From Aquimarina algiphila (lineage in GTDB: Bacteria > Bacteroidota > Bacteroidia > Flavobacteriales > Flavobacteriaceae), in contig NZ_VLNR01000027.1 of assembly GCF_007489275.1 (NCBI RefSeq), forward strand, positions 25,018 to 89,017: 64,000 nt of DNA, in the 5' to 3' direction. This document shows, one piece after another, positions 1 to 8,355 of this stretch. A program made the position numbers and the translations under genes. Within the stretch, counting starts at the first letter, position 1; the number at the start of each line of letters is the position of its first letter. A model generated the notes under the pieces. The model did not search any database, had not been told where the DNA came from, and saw nothing but the letters and a program-made list of their open reading frames with translations.

Positions 1-496
1 CTTCATTTTCTAAAGATTTTGCCATACGTTGCACAACTTCTTCCTTTTTGGATAGATACTTTACTACTCTAGGATTGGTAGTTACAAATTGTGCTTCATC
101 AAAAGAATCTCCAAAACGTTTTTTGGCTTTAGTAATCTCTTTCTGAGCCTTTTGATTTAGTTTTTCTGCATAATCCTCTATGAGTACATCGGCTCTATAT
201 CTTTTTTTAGAGTCTTTATTATCAATTAGGGGATCGTTAAATGCATCTACATGACCAGAAGCTTTCCAGGTAGTTGGATGCATAAATATTGACGCATCTA
301 AACCAACAATGTTTTGATGCATATTTACCATACTTTTCCACCAATATTCTCTTATGTTTTTTTTAAGTTCTACACCATTTTGACCATAGTCATATACTGC
401 ACTTAGTCCATCATAAATCTCACTAGAACCAAAAATATACCCGTACTCTTTAGCATGGGCAATAACCTTTTTAAATTTATCTTCTTGCTTTGCCAT
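1..496 (-). CDS. glyS: glycine--tRNA ligase, N-terminal part (cut by window edge)
   Basis: The visible 165 codons read [20 protein letters not shown] and continue with motifs of the eukaryote/archaea-like single-chain class II glycyl-tRNA synthetase ([25 protein letters not shown]). The enzyme charges tRNA-Gly in the cytoplasm. The 3' part with motifs 2 and 3 lies outside the window. The ATG at 496 is preceded by a TAnnTTTG promoter box only four bases upstream, so the message is probably leaderless or nearly so. The next gene upstream is separated by a terminator. The identification is from recognised sequence and is secure; catalytic residues cannot be checked here. Confidence 0.93.
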   Translation of the reverse strand, partial: MAKQEDKFKKVIAHAKEYGYIFGSSEIYDGLSAVYDYGQNGVELKKNIREYWWKSMVNMHQNIVGLDASIFMHPTTWKASGHVDAFNDPLIDNKDSKKRYRADVLIEDYAEKLNQKAQKEITKAKKRFGDSFDEAQFVTTNPRVVKYLSKKEEVVQRMAKSLENE

Positions 497-500
497 TGCG

Positions 501-508
501 CAAAAATA
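501..508 (-). promoter_or_regulatory. -7 promoter box of glyS
   Basis: On the minus strand this reads TATTTTTG, matching the Bacteroidota -7 consensus TAnnTTTG. It ends four bases before the glyS ATG, implying a start of transcription at or next to the start codon. No good -33 TTTG lies at the usual spacing. Confidence 0.5.
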
Positions 509-560
509 ATTGAATTTATCTAATTAAACACTTACAAAATTAATTTCTATCGAAAGCATA

Positions 561-597
561 AAAAAACCGTCATATTTTTAAACAATATGACGGTTTT
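561..597 (-). terminator. intrinsic terminator after the coiled-coil membrane protein gene
   Basis: A 14-bp perfect inverted repeat (AAAACCGTCATATT / AATATGACGGTTTT) with a 7-base loop is followed on the minus strand by a T run. It sits just downstream of the gene ending at 618 and upstream of glyS. Confidence 0.85.
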
Positions 598-617
598 CTA
601 ATATTTATTTCAATACA

Positions 618-1499
618 TTATTTTAACTCAAACTGTGTGTTAGAGATCATTCTTGGCCCAGAGAATAAGTTAACCACATAGTTCCCTTTTACAAGCTCTC
701 CTTGTGCAGCATCAACCAATACACAAACATCTAAAGCTTCATTTTCATAGAATACTTTATTGCGTCCACTATAAGTAAGTACAGCATCATCAAAATTTAC
801 AGATATCTTATCTCCGATCAAGTTATTTTCTGGATTAATTACTTGAACAAAAAGATCTTTATCTCCTTTTTCTGTCAATTTATTTGGAGAAAGTGTAAAA
901 CATACTCTTACTTTTTCTGCTCTACTTGCCTTAGAAGAAGTTGATATTTTACCACTGTTACGTACACGTACTCCTTCTGCTTTGATATTTGCAGCAGTAA
1001 GTGCAGAACCTCTTTCTACGATATCAGCAAGTTTGGTGTTTTGTGTTTGTAAAGAATCAGATAAAATAATTCTTCTATTTAATGCTACAGAAGTACTATC
1101 AAGATCTGTAGCCAACTGCGTGTTAGCAGCTGTTAAACTATCTGCCAGCTTAAATAGTCTTTCACGTTCTTTTTTAAGTTTACCTACTTCTCTTCTGTAA
1201 CGAGAGATCAAAGCAAGATTAGCATCATTGTCTTTTACACTATCTAATAGTACAACAATACGTTCTTTTGCCTTAAGCAAATGATCATCCATTACTTCAT
1301 TAAGAGCGATAGCATTGTCATATTTTGTGATCAATTCTCCTAATTCGCTTTCAATAAGATCCTTTTCTTGTTGCAAAATTGCTTTATTTTGCTTCTCTTC
1401 GTTGTAAAACTTATACGTAAAAATCCCTAGAATAAGCAACAGTGCTCCTAGAACACCAATTAGAATTTTTAGGGTCAAGTTATTGTTTTGAGTTGTCAT
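618..1499 (-). CDS. membrane-anchored coiled-coil protein of unknown function
   Basis: The 293-residue protein has a short cytoplasmic start, one strongly hydrophobic segment at about residues 10-28, and a long charged heptad-like region (about 32-165) rich in Glu, Lys, Leu and Ala that should form a coiled coil. The C-terminal 100 residues are beta-rich with a hydrophobic pattern. No catalytic motif is recognised. Similar proteins in flavobacteria are often loosely named as chromosome-partitioning proteins, which the sequence does not support. It is transcribed alone towards glyS and ends at a strong terminator, and is divergent from comF. A structural or scaffolding envelope role is a guess. 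Confidence 0.85.
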   Translation of the reverse strand: MTTQNNNLTLKILIGVLGALLLILGIFTYKFYNEEKQNKAILQQEKDLIESELGELITKYDNAIALNEVMDDHLLKAKERIVVLLDSVKDNDANLALISRYRREVGKLKKERERLFKLADSLTAANTQLATDLDSTSVALNRRIILSDSLQTQNTKLADIVERGSALTAANIKAEGVRVRNSGKISTSSKASRAEKVRVCFTLSPNKLTEKGDKDLFVQVINPENNLIGDKISVNFDDAVLTYSGRNKVFYENEALDVCVLVDAAQGELVKGNYVVNLFSGPRMISNTQFELK

Positions 1500-1575
1500 A
1501 ATTAAAATTTATTATAATTTTTGATGGTTATTTTAATAGCTAAATATAATAATTAATGTTAATCTCCCTAATAAA

Positions 1576-2256
1576 ATGCTAAGAGACTTAGCGTATTTAC
1601 TCTATCCTATATATTGTGCTGCCTGTAACAGTCCTCTATATAAAAATGAAAGGTTACTATGTACTTCTTGTAGACACGAGCTCCCTTTAGGCAATTTCCA
1701 TAACGTAAACGCAAAAAAAATTGAAAAAGTATTTTATGGTCGTGCCAAAATTGAAAATGCAACTTCTCTATTTGTTTTTCATAAGGATAGTTTGGTGCAA
1801 AACCTAATTCATAACCTTAAGTATAGGGGTAGAGAGGAAATAGGAACAGAATTAGGGCAATGGTTAGGCTCTGATTTATCACAAATAACTGAATATCAAG
1901 ATATTGATATCATAATCCCTGTTCCACTACATAAAAAAAGATTACAGGAAAGAGGGTATAATCAAGTTGAAAAATTCGGAATCGAAATTGCCAAAAAACT
2001 GAGTGCTAAGTACATTGATTCTGTATTGAAAAAAAAATCTTACAATAAAAAACAATCTAAACACGGGCGACTTAGCAGATGGATCAATACATCTGAAACA
2101 TTTAAGGTTGAAAATGAGTCTTTACTTGTAAATAAACATATTTTATTGATTGATGACATTGTTACAACCGGTGCTACCATAGAAGCTTGTGTAAAGGAAT
2201 TAAATACCATCCCAGGGATTAAAATTAGTATTGCAACAATGGCTATAACCGAGTAA
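1576..2256 (+). CDS. comF: ComF family phosphoribosyltransferase-like protein
   Basis: At 226 residues this is normal length for the ComF/GntX family. An N-terminal pair of CxxC motifs (CAAC near residue 15, CTSC near 30) should bind zinc. The type I phosphoribosyltransferase domain follows, with a PRPP-binding loop HILLIDDIVTTGAT near residue 192 and the conserved VPLHKKRLQERGYNQ near 118. ComF proteins are linked to DNA uptake and DNA transactions; the enzymatic substrate is not established. The gene is divergent from the coiled-coil membrane protein with a 76-base spacer. Confidence 0.9.
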   Translation: MLRDLAYLLYPIYCAACNSPLYKNERLLCTSCRHELPLGNFHNVNAKKIEKVFYGRAKIENATSLFVFHKDSLVQNLIHNLKYRGREEIGTELGQWLGSDLSQITEYQDIDIIIPVPLHKKRLQERGYNQVEKFGIEIAKKLSAKYIDSVLKKKSYNKKQSKHGRLSRWINTSETFKVENESLLVNKHILLIDDIVTTGATIEACVKELNTIPGIKISIATMAITE

Positions 2257-2389
2257 TCTAACATGAAGATGAATTAAATATAAAGTTTTAGTGTTTTTTC
2301 TAACAGAAACCTCTAAAATAGTATTTCATTATGTTTTTTGTTTTTTAAATATAGTTGTTTCTTTGTCACTTAAAATCATCTCGGAGCAT

Positions 2390-4006
2390 ATGAGCAAAAG
2401 ATTAAATATGGTATTGCTTACCTTGGTATCATTACTTCTGGTAGTAAATTGTGCCAAAAAAGGTTCGATTACTGGTGGCCCTAAGGATGAGACACCTCCC
2501 GTTTTTATTAAAGCCTTACCTCCCAATTTTTCAACAAATTTTGACAGAAATGAGATTCGAATTTATTTTGATGAATATATAAAACTAAACGATGCTCAAA
2601 AACAAATCATCGTCTCACCTCCTATGGATCCTAAGCCGACAATTACACCTCTAGGAGTACCCAGCAAATACATTAAAATTAAATTTATTGATACCTTATT
2701 AGAAAACACCACCTATAGTATCAATTTTGGAGAAAGTATTGTAGATAATAATGAAGAAAACCCAAACTCTTTTTTTAGATATGTTTTTACTACAGGAGAC
2801 TTTCTTGATTCTTTAAGTGTAAAAGGCACAATAAGTGACGCTTACCAAAAAGAACCCGATTCCTATATTACCGTTGCACTATATGAGGTTGATGAAAATT
2901 ATTCGGATTCACTGGTTTACAAAACTGTTCCGCGATACATTACCAATACGCTAGATAGTATTGGTTTTAGTTTACATAATCTAAAAGAAGGGAAATTTAA
3001 ACTTGTTGCTTTAAAAGATGTTTCAAATAATTATTTATATGAACCTAAACAGGATAAAATAGGGTTTTATGAAGAAATTATCACGCTTCCAGAGGATACA
3101 GCAAAAGTATTTAATCTTAATATTTTTAAGGAAATTCTGGACTTTAAGGCATTAAAACCAAAACAGGTATCAAAAAACGAATTTCTTTTTCCTTATGAAG
3201 GTCTTTTAGATAGTATGAATGTAAAAATACTTAGTGATATACCGGATGACTACGATACTCAGGTTTTTCCGGATAAAGAAAAAGATACATTACATTATTG
3301 GTTTAGACCATTTTTTGAAGCCGACTCATTGATTTTTGAAGTCACCAATTCTAAAAATTATCGAGATACATTAGTTGCAAGATTTAAGGATCAATATAAA
3401 GATTCACTTAAATTAATTTCATCTGTAAAATCCAGTCTTGAACCTAATAAGAACTTTACCTTTTCGGCCAATACTCCTTTGGATAGTATCAATGAGAGTT
3501 TAATCTCATTAACCGATAAGGATACATTGGATGTTCATTTTTCTATAACATTAGATAAAGCTAAAAATGAAGCACAACTTATTTTTGAAAAAACAGAAAG
3601 TAATGCTTACAACTTAAAACTACTTCCTGATGCAATAAAAGATTTTATTGGTAATGTTAATGATACGGTACAATTTAATTTCAGAACAAAAAAAATTACC
3701 GATTATGGTACAATTTTTCTGACTCTTCAAAATGTCAAAGCCTATCCGGTAATAGTCCAGATCACAAACGATAAGGAAGAAGTAGTTTCAGAAAAAATAG
3801 CAAAAAGCCAAGAAACCCTTGTTTTTGAATACCTCAACCCTTCCAAATATTTTATTAGAGTAATTTTTGATCAAAATAATAATGGTAAATGGGATACTGG
3901 TAATTTCTTAAAAGGTATACAGCCAGAAGAAATGCGTTATTTCCTTGAGCCTATAGAACTACGAGCAAATTGGGAAATAAAACAAACCTTCACATTAGAA
4001 GAGTAA
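2390..4006 (+). CDS. Ig-like (Big_5) domain lipoprotein
   Basis: I prefer the ATG at 2390 to the in-frame ATG at 2291, because it gives a clean lipoprotein signal (MSKRLNM, hydrophobic stretch, then LLVVNC lipobox near residue 21) and has GGAG just upstream. The 538-residue product begins its mature part with a SITGGPKDETPP segment and a Big_5/SbsA-type Ig-like domain (FIKALPPNFSTNFDRNEI onward, about residues 35-140), typical of a conserved flavobacterial outer-membrane lipoprotein family. The rest is beta-rich, ending with a DQNNNGKWDTGN calcium-binding-like turn. Function is unknown; an envelope location is inferred. Confidence 0.85.
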   Translation: MSKRLNMVLLTLVSLLLVVNCAKKGSITGGPKDETPPVFIKALPPNFSTNFDRNEIRIYFDEYIKLNDAQKQIIVSPPMDPKPTITPLGVPSKYIKIKFIDTLLENTTYSINFGESIVDNNEENPNSFFRYVFTTGDFLDSLSVKGTISDAYQKEPDSYITVALYEVDENYSDSLVYKTVPRYITNTLDSIGFSLHNLKEGKFKLVALKDVSNNYLYEPKQDKIGFYEEIITLPEDTAKVFNLNIFKEILDFKALKPKQVSKNEFLFPYEGLLDSMNVKILSDIPDDYDTQVFPDKEKDTLHYWFRPFFEADSLIFEVTNSKNYRDTLVARFKDQYKDSLKLISSVKSSLEPNKNFTFSANTPLDSINESLISLTDKDTLDVHFSITLDKAKNEAQLIFEKTESNAYNLKLLPDAIKDFIGNVNDTVQFNFRTKKITDYGTIFLTLQNVKAYPVIVQITNDKEEVVSEKIAKSQETLVFEYLNPSKYFIRVIFDQNNNGKWDTGNFLKGIQPEEMRYFLEPIELRANWEIKQTFTLEE

Positions 4007-4033
4007 CGCAAAGTATATTAGGCTCTAACTCTG

Positions 4034-4987
4034 TTATTCAGAAATAGGCTCAACAATATCATTTAGAGCTCTAAATAAATTCATCGGATATTCGGCTATC
4101 CTATTACATAAATACAAATACCACTCTTTACCGTATACAAAGTATAATTTTGTTGGATACCCTTGCTCTTTTAGAAGAGTTAGCTGTTCTGTTTGGATTC
4201 CAAAGAGGCTTTCAAATTCGTAAATATCCTTACTTATTTTATATTTTTGAATAAGTTTAAGTACTTCTTGCTGAATTTTGGAATGATGTGTTGCTATTGA
4301 ACATTTATGATTCTGAGATAATAATTGATCTACAAAATATAAATATCTCTCGTCTAATTCTTTTCCTCTGGGAATAGAAAGGTGTGCCGGGGTCTCAAAA
4401 GCTCCTTTTACCATTCTAATTCTTCCTTCTTCTTGTATTAAATCTTTAAAATCATCCTTTGTTCTGTGAAGATATGCCTGAAGCGTTATTGAAGTATTTT
4501 TATAGGTTTTTGATATGGTTTTATATGTATTGAGCACTGCATCTGTTCTATCGATACCCTCTGCACTAATAATTACCTCAATATTATTTTTACTGGCTTC
4601 TTTACATATTGAGATCAAATTATTTAAGCACAAATCATTTGAAATTGCCAACCCAATATGAGAAAGGTCAAGAGAAACAGTCGAATTAAGATTTTGGTTT
4701 TTAATCTCATGCACTATCCTAATAAATTCGCTAGTTGCATCATTTGCTTCTTTTTCGGTCAGTGTATTTTCTCCCATAAACTCTATTGAGCACTTGAATT
4801 TGTTTTTATTCTGGTGTTTAACCTTAAGTATTGTTTCTTCAAGTGTTTCTCCGCCGATATATCTATTAGCAGCTTTTTTAATTGTTTTAAATAGTGCTTC
4901 GTTAGAAAGAATAAAATCTTTTGCCTCTTCGTTAACTGCAGCTTTTCTTAAAGCATTAGCACCCATTAAAAGTAATTCTTGTTCCAT
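4034..4987 (-). CDS. proline dehydrogenase family protein
   Basis: This 317-residue protein matches the monofunctional PRODH beta/alpha barrel, which oxidises L-proline to pyrroline-5-carboxylate with FAD and passes electrons to the respiratory chain. Family blocks visible are SLDLSHIGL (near 104), RMVKGAF (near 191) with KELDERYLYF, ATHHSKI (near 233), FESLFGIQ (near 254) and the C-terminal NRIAEYPMN (near 291), where the usual Arg-Arg pair that grips the proline carboxylate appears as Asn-Arg. It is shorter than many flavobacterial PRODHs (about 390 residues), so it may be a second, divergent paralogue. It is convergent with the lipoprotein gene and 47 bases downstream of an ArsR-type regulator on the same strand. 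Confidence 0.82.
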   Translation of the reverse strand: MEQELLLMGANALRKAAVNEEAKDFILSNEALFKTIKKAANRYIGGETLEETILKVKHQNKNKFKCSIEFMGENTLTEKEANDATSEFIRIVHEIKNQNLNSTVSLDLSHIGLAISNDLCLNNLISICKEASKNNIEVIISAEGIDRTDAVLNTYKTISKTYKNTSITLQAYLHRTKDDFKDLIQEEGRIRMVKGAFETPAHLSIPRGKELDERYLYFVDQLLSQNHKCSIATHHSKIQQEVLKLIQKYKISKDIYEFESLFGIQTEQLTLLKEQGYPTKLYFVYGKEWYLYLCNRIAEYPMNLFRALNDIVEPISE

Positions 4988-5034
4988 CTTTATATTTCTA
5001 TTATTGATTTAAGAATTTTAGTCATCTAAAAAAA

Positions 5035-5337
5035 TCAAAGTTCACTCCTCAATGAATTTATATAATTAAGTATTTCTTCTTCGTTTCTTTTATAATAGGT
5101 CCATTTTCCAATTCTTGTTGCAGTAAGAACATTTACTTTATGCATCATTGTAAGATAATGTGAAACGGTAGATTGAGACAGACCCGTCTTATCCTGGATA
5201 TGACAAACACAGACACCATTATTAAAATCAGGTACATTGATTTGTGGAGGAAAGTTATCTTCTGGTTTTTTAAGCCAATAAAGAATATCAACTCGCACCT
5301 TATTTGACAATACCTTATTTATTTCTAAAAAATTCAT
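5035..5337 (-). CDS. ArsR-family winged-helix transcriptional regulator
   Basis: The ATG at 5337 gives a 100-residue protein beginning MNFLEINKVLSNKVRVDIL, a standard ArsR start; longer in-frame upstream sequence is hydrophobic and unlike the family. The winged helix carries a recognition helix TGLSQSTVSHYLTMMH at about residues 50-65. A CVCHI segment sits in front of it, resembling the metal-binding ELCVCDL motif of ArsR/SmtB proteins, so Cys-based metal or redox sensing is possible. It lies immediately upstream of the proline dehydrogenase gene on the same strand, suggesting co-transcription or local regulation. Confidence 0.85.
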   Translation of the reverse strand: MNFLEINKVLSNKVRVDILYWLKKPEDNFPPQINVPDFNNGVCVCHIQDKTGLSQSTVSHYLTMMHKVNVLTATRIGKWTYYKRNEEEILNYINSLRSEL

Positions 5338-5542
5338 GTTATAAATATATATCAATAAATCGAGATATAAATGAAAAAAATGATACACTATACTTAGCCA
5401 AAGTCCAGAAATCATTATATTTCTCAACAAAATATTCCAGAGTAGCTTAAGCAAGTTTCACTGAAAAGAGGGTATCATAAATAACACACTCTAATTATTT
5501 TTACTTATTATTAAACTATATATACTTGATAAAACTTGGCAC

Positions 5543-6895
5543 ATGAAGCATGTACATATTCTTTTTGTTTTAGTTGTTTTACTTCTAACAAGTTGTTCTG
5601 ATGAAAAAACTGACGAAGCTTTATTACAAAAAGACAAGGAAGAACTTATTGAACAACTAGATTCTGATAAAGTATTAGCTTACAAATTTGGAAAAATATG
5701 TATCCGATCTTCTGCTGCACAAAATGATGTATCACCCGAGTTTAAGGAGTTTAAAACAAAATTTGATAAAATTTTTAACAAAGTTGTTTCCTATGATATT
5801 GAAAATTCCGAAGAGCTTTCTCTTATGGACTATATTTCAATATATCGAGATTACAGAGCAATGAAGAGCTTTGTAGAAGAAACAGATGAAGACATATTTC
5901 CAACTTTAACTGAAGCATTAACCAAAGTATATGGAGATTCTATAACCAAAACAGCCCCTTTACTTAGCAATGAAGAAAAGATAGTTATGCAAAATATTGA
6001 GCACGCCTTTTTAAGTGCAATTGTTATTGCAAGCCGGGATCTTGGAAAAGAAATTTCTCTATATGAAAGTTCAAAAACAAATCCTGAATTACTCCCTGAT
6101 AGTGAAATTAAAACCTTGATGCAATATTTTAGAGGTTTTCTATTTTTCGAAAAAAAATTATATTACTTATCAGAAGATGAAATCTCCCGAAATATAGTTT
6201 GGCTAAACAATAATCCAGACACAGACCTACCACTTACAAGGGCTATATTTCAATGGAGAAATCTTGACAATCAAAAAACTCATATTGGTTTACATGCACT
6301 TAATCATCTTTTTAGAGGTTTTGATAGATTGATGATGGAACGTGACATTGATCAGGAAAGAGCACTACTCGACTTTGAAGAATTCCTTAATGATGCAGAA
6401 AAAATAGGTCTTGATAACGAAATCATTTGGTCCATAGAAACCTATCTGCATCTAAAACAAGAAAACAGTGAAAAAGCGATTTCTTCCCTGGAAAAATTAA
6501 AATCCAGCATATTGCTTTCTAAAAAAGAAAAAGAATCTATCGAAGAATCGATTACTTATCTTAAAGATAGAGAACCAGACAAGGTACTTAATGGCATTTA
6601 TGATAAATACTTCTTAAGTAAAATAGCTACAAAATACATGATATCAATTCTGGCAAAAGTAGATTGGAAAAAATTGATGAAAGAACAGAATATTCCATAT
6701 ACAGATGAGACATTTAAGATTATTGACACCTTCAATAATTTTATAGAAAACATTGACAAATATTCTAGCATGGAGAGTCTTGAAAATGCCGGAGATGAGA
6801 TAAAAAATCAAGGTTCTAAGTTATGGGATAAAGCCAAAGGGCTTCTTAATGATGATGAATCAGAGGATGAATCCAAAAAAGAGTCAGATGACTAA
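5543..6895 (+). CDS. hypothetical lipoprotein, helical
   Basis: A 450-residue protein with a lipoprotein signal peptide (hydrophobic residues 5-15, LLTSC lipobox at about 14-18). The mature part is rich in Glu, Lys and Leu and looks largely alpha-helical, like a TPR-type or all-helical repeat, but no repeat family was recognised with confidence. The C-terminus is very acidic (DDESEDESKKESDD). It is divergent from the ArsR gene. It is a single gene and function is unknown. Confidence 0.8.
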   Translation: MKHVHILFVLVVLLLTSCSDEKTDEALLQKDKEELIEQLDSDKVLAYKFGKICIRSSAAQNDVSPEFKEFKTKFDKIFNKVVSYDIENSEELSLMDYISIYRDYRAMKSFVEETDEDIFPTLTEALTKVYGDSITKTAPLLSNEEKIVMQNIEHAFLSAIVIASRDLGKEISLYESSKTNPELLPDSEIKTLMQYFRGFLFFEKKLYYLSEDEISRNIVWLNNNPDTDLPLTRAIFQWRNLDNQKTHIGLHALNHLFRGFDRLMMERDIDQERALLDFEEFLNDAEKIGLDNEIIWSIETYLHLKQENSEKAISSLEKLKSSILLSKKEKESIEESITYLKDREPDKVLNGIYDKYFLSKIATKYMISILAKVDWKKLMKEQNIPYTDETFKIIDTFNNFIENIDKYSSMESLENAGDEIKNQGSKLWDKAKGLLNDDESEDESKKESDD

Positions 6896-6941
6896 TCAAT
6901 ATTCTCATATCTGAGATTACAGTCACATTTACAAACAAAAA

Positions 6942-7724
6942 CTAATATAACTTAAAATCATCTCTATCCTCAAGAAAAGGCAATTTACCTCTAACTTTTT
7001 CAATATGAGATTTGTCTAAAGAAGCGTATAAAATTGCTTCTTTTTCGACTAACTCTTCTTCTATAACAGAATGACCAAGAACATCATACACTGCAGAATG
7101 TCCATTATATTCATATCCTTTTCCATCTAAACCAATTCGATTTACACCAATACAATAACACATATTCTCGATAGCTCTGGCCTTAAGCAATGTATCCCAC
7201 GCATTAATACGGGGTTTTGGCCAACTTGCTACATACAATAATACATCATAGCCTGTAGTATTTCTCGCCCAAACAGGAAATCTAAGATCATAACAGACCT
7301 GCAACTTAATATTCCACCCCAAATACTCGATAATTACTTCTTCCTGACCTGATTCGAATACTTCATGCTCTTTGGCCAAAGTAAATAATTGATGTTTATC
7401 GTACCACTTGCATGTACCATCAGGTAACATAAAGATCAAACGATTGTAGTACTTATTTTCTTCTTTGACTATTATACTTCCTGTAATAGCACAACTAACC
7501 TTTTTAGCCATTGCTGCAAGCCATACCATAGTATCTCCTCGCATGGTCTCAGCAACCTCAGGGGCATTCATAGTAAACCCTGTGGTAAACATCTCCGGGA
7601 GAATAATCAAATCTACATCCTGAGTTATCGCCTCAATTTTCTGAGCAAACATTTTTCGATTCTGTACTGGGTTCTCCCATGCCAGATGAGATTGTATAAG
7701 CGCTATTTGTAAGGTTTGGTTCAT
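6942..7724 (-). CDS. nitrilase-superfamily amidohydrolase (omega-amidase type)
   Basis: A 260-residue C-N hydrolase. The Glu-Lys-Cys triad is visible: E44 in LILPEMFTTGF, K110 in YDKHQLF, and C144 in VCYDLRFPVW. The FTTGFTM and YDLRFP signatures match the YafV/Nit2 omega-amidase branch, which hydrolyses alpha-ketoglutaramate or alpha-ketosuccinamate and salvages the products of glutamine transaminase reactions. It is cytoplasmic, with no signal peptide. Its ATG is at 7724. It stands convergent with the lipoprotein gene. Family placement is secure and substrate is inferred. Confidence 0.9.
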   Translation of the reverse strand: MNQTLQIALIQSHLAWENPVQNRKMFAQKIEAITQDVDLIILPEMFTTGFTMNAPEVAETMRGDTMVWLAAMAKKVSCAITGSIIVKEENKYYNRLIFMLPDGTCKWYDKHQLFTLAKEHEVFESGQEEVIIEYLGWNIKLQVCYDLRFPVWARNTTGYDVLLYVASWPKPRINAWDTLLKARAIENMCYCIGVNRIGLDGKGYEYNGHSAVYDVLGHSVIEEELVEKEAILYASLDKSHIEKVRGKLPFLEDRDDFKLY

Positions 7725-8355
7725 AGGATAAAAATAATGAAATATAAAATAACGTAGTTTCTAAAATTAATATAGAATTATTGTTGTTAATTAGTTTGTT
7801 AAAAACAATTGCAAACCTAAGGACCAGGTAGTTGAATTTTACATTAGTTTTGTGCTTTAATTAATAAAAAGATACGCTAGACGTACGGTATTATGAGCGA
7901 TTAAAAAGTTTAGAAAAAATAAGTGTTCAAGAAAATGTTTAAAAGAATTTAATTCTTGGTTAAGAGAGTTTGACAAAACATTAGTATTATTGTTTAAAAT
8001 TTTCTGGAGAATTTGGTTTTTCCTGATATTGTTTCAAAAGCTTTTTTAAATAAAGATCTACTTTTTAAAGTGGATTTACTTCCTTCATTTCCAATAAAAC
8101 TCATAAGATTTTCATCTCAAATGAACAATTTTAGAATAGACTCGGTTCTTATCTATTAAATGCTATTACATATCTTTCATTCCTAAATCCACTTAAACCG
8201 TTTTATTGCATTTTTAATGATTTTTTGCCAAAAAAAGAAAAGCTTTGTTAAAAAATCATATTTACCTAACATTTATTTTATATCACGGTATCATTTCAGG
8301 CTTCTTTTTTCCAGAAAATCCTTATTTTCGCAGACTTAATAGAAAGAACGATCAA
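7725..8355. other. 631-base gap upstream of ileS
   Basis: No confident gene. The stretch is AT-rich with many stops. An open frame without a start codon runs on the plus strand from 7998 to 8159 (53 codons, residues such as FPDIVSKAF and LLPSFPIKLI); it could be a decayed gene fragment or chance. The ileS promoter should lie near the right end, where TATTTTCG (8323-8330) resembles a -7 box. Confidence 0.5.

Noticed and set aside
2291..2389. N-terminal extension of the Ig-like lipoprotein
   Set aside because: The added 33 residues bury the lipoprotein signal; the ATG at 2390 restores it at the N-terminus.
8245..8355. Upstream ATG of ileS
   Set aside because: It adds 37 unconserved hydrophobic residues before the conserved MSTKFPEYKG start.
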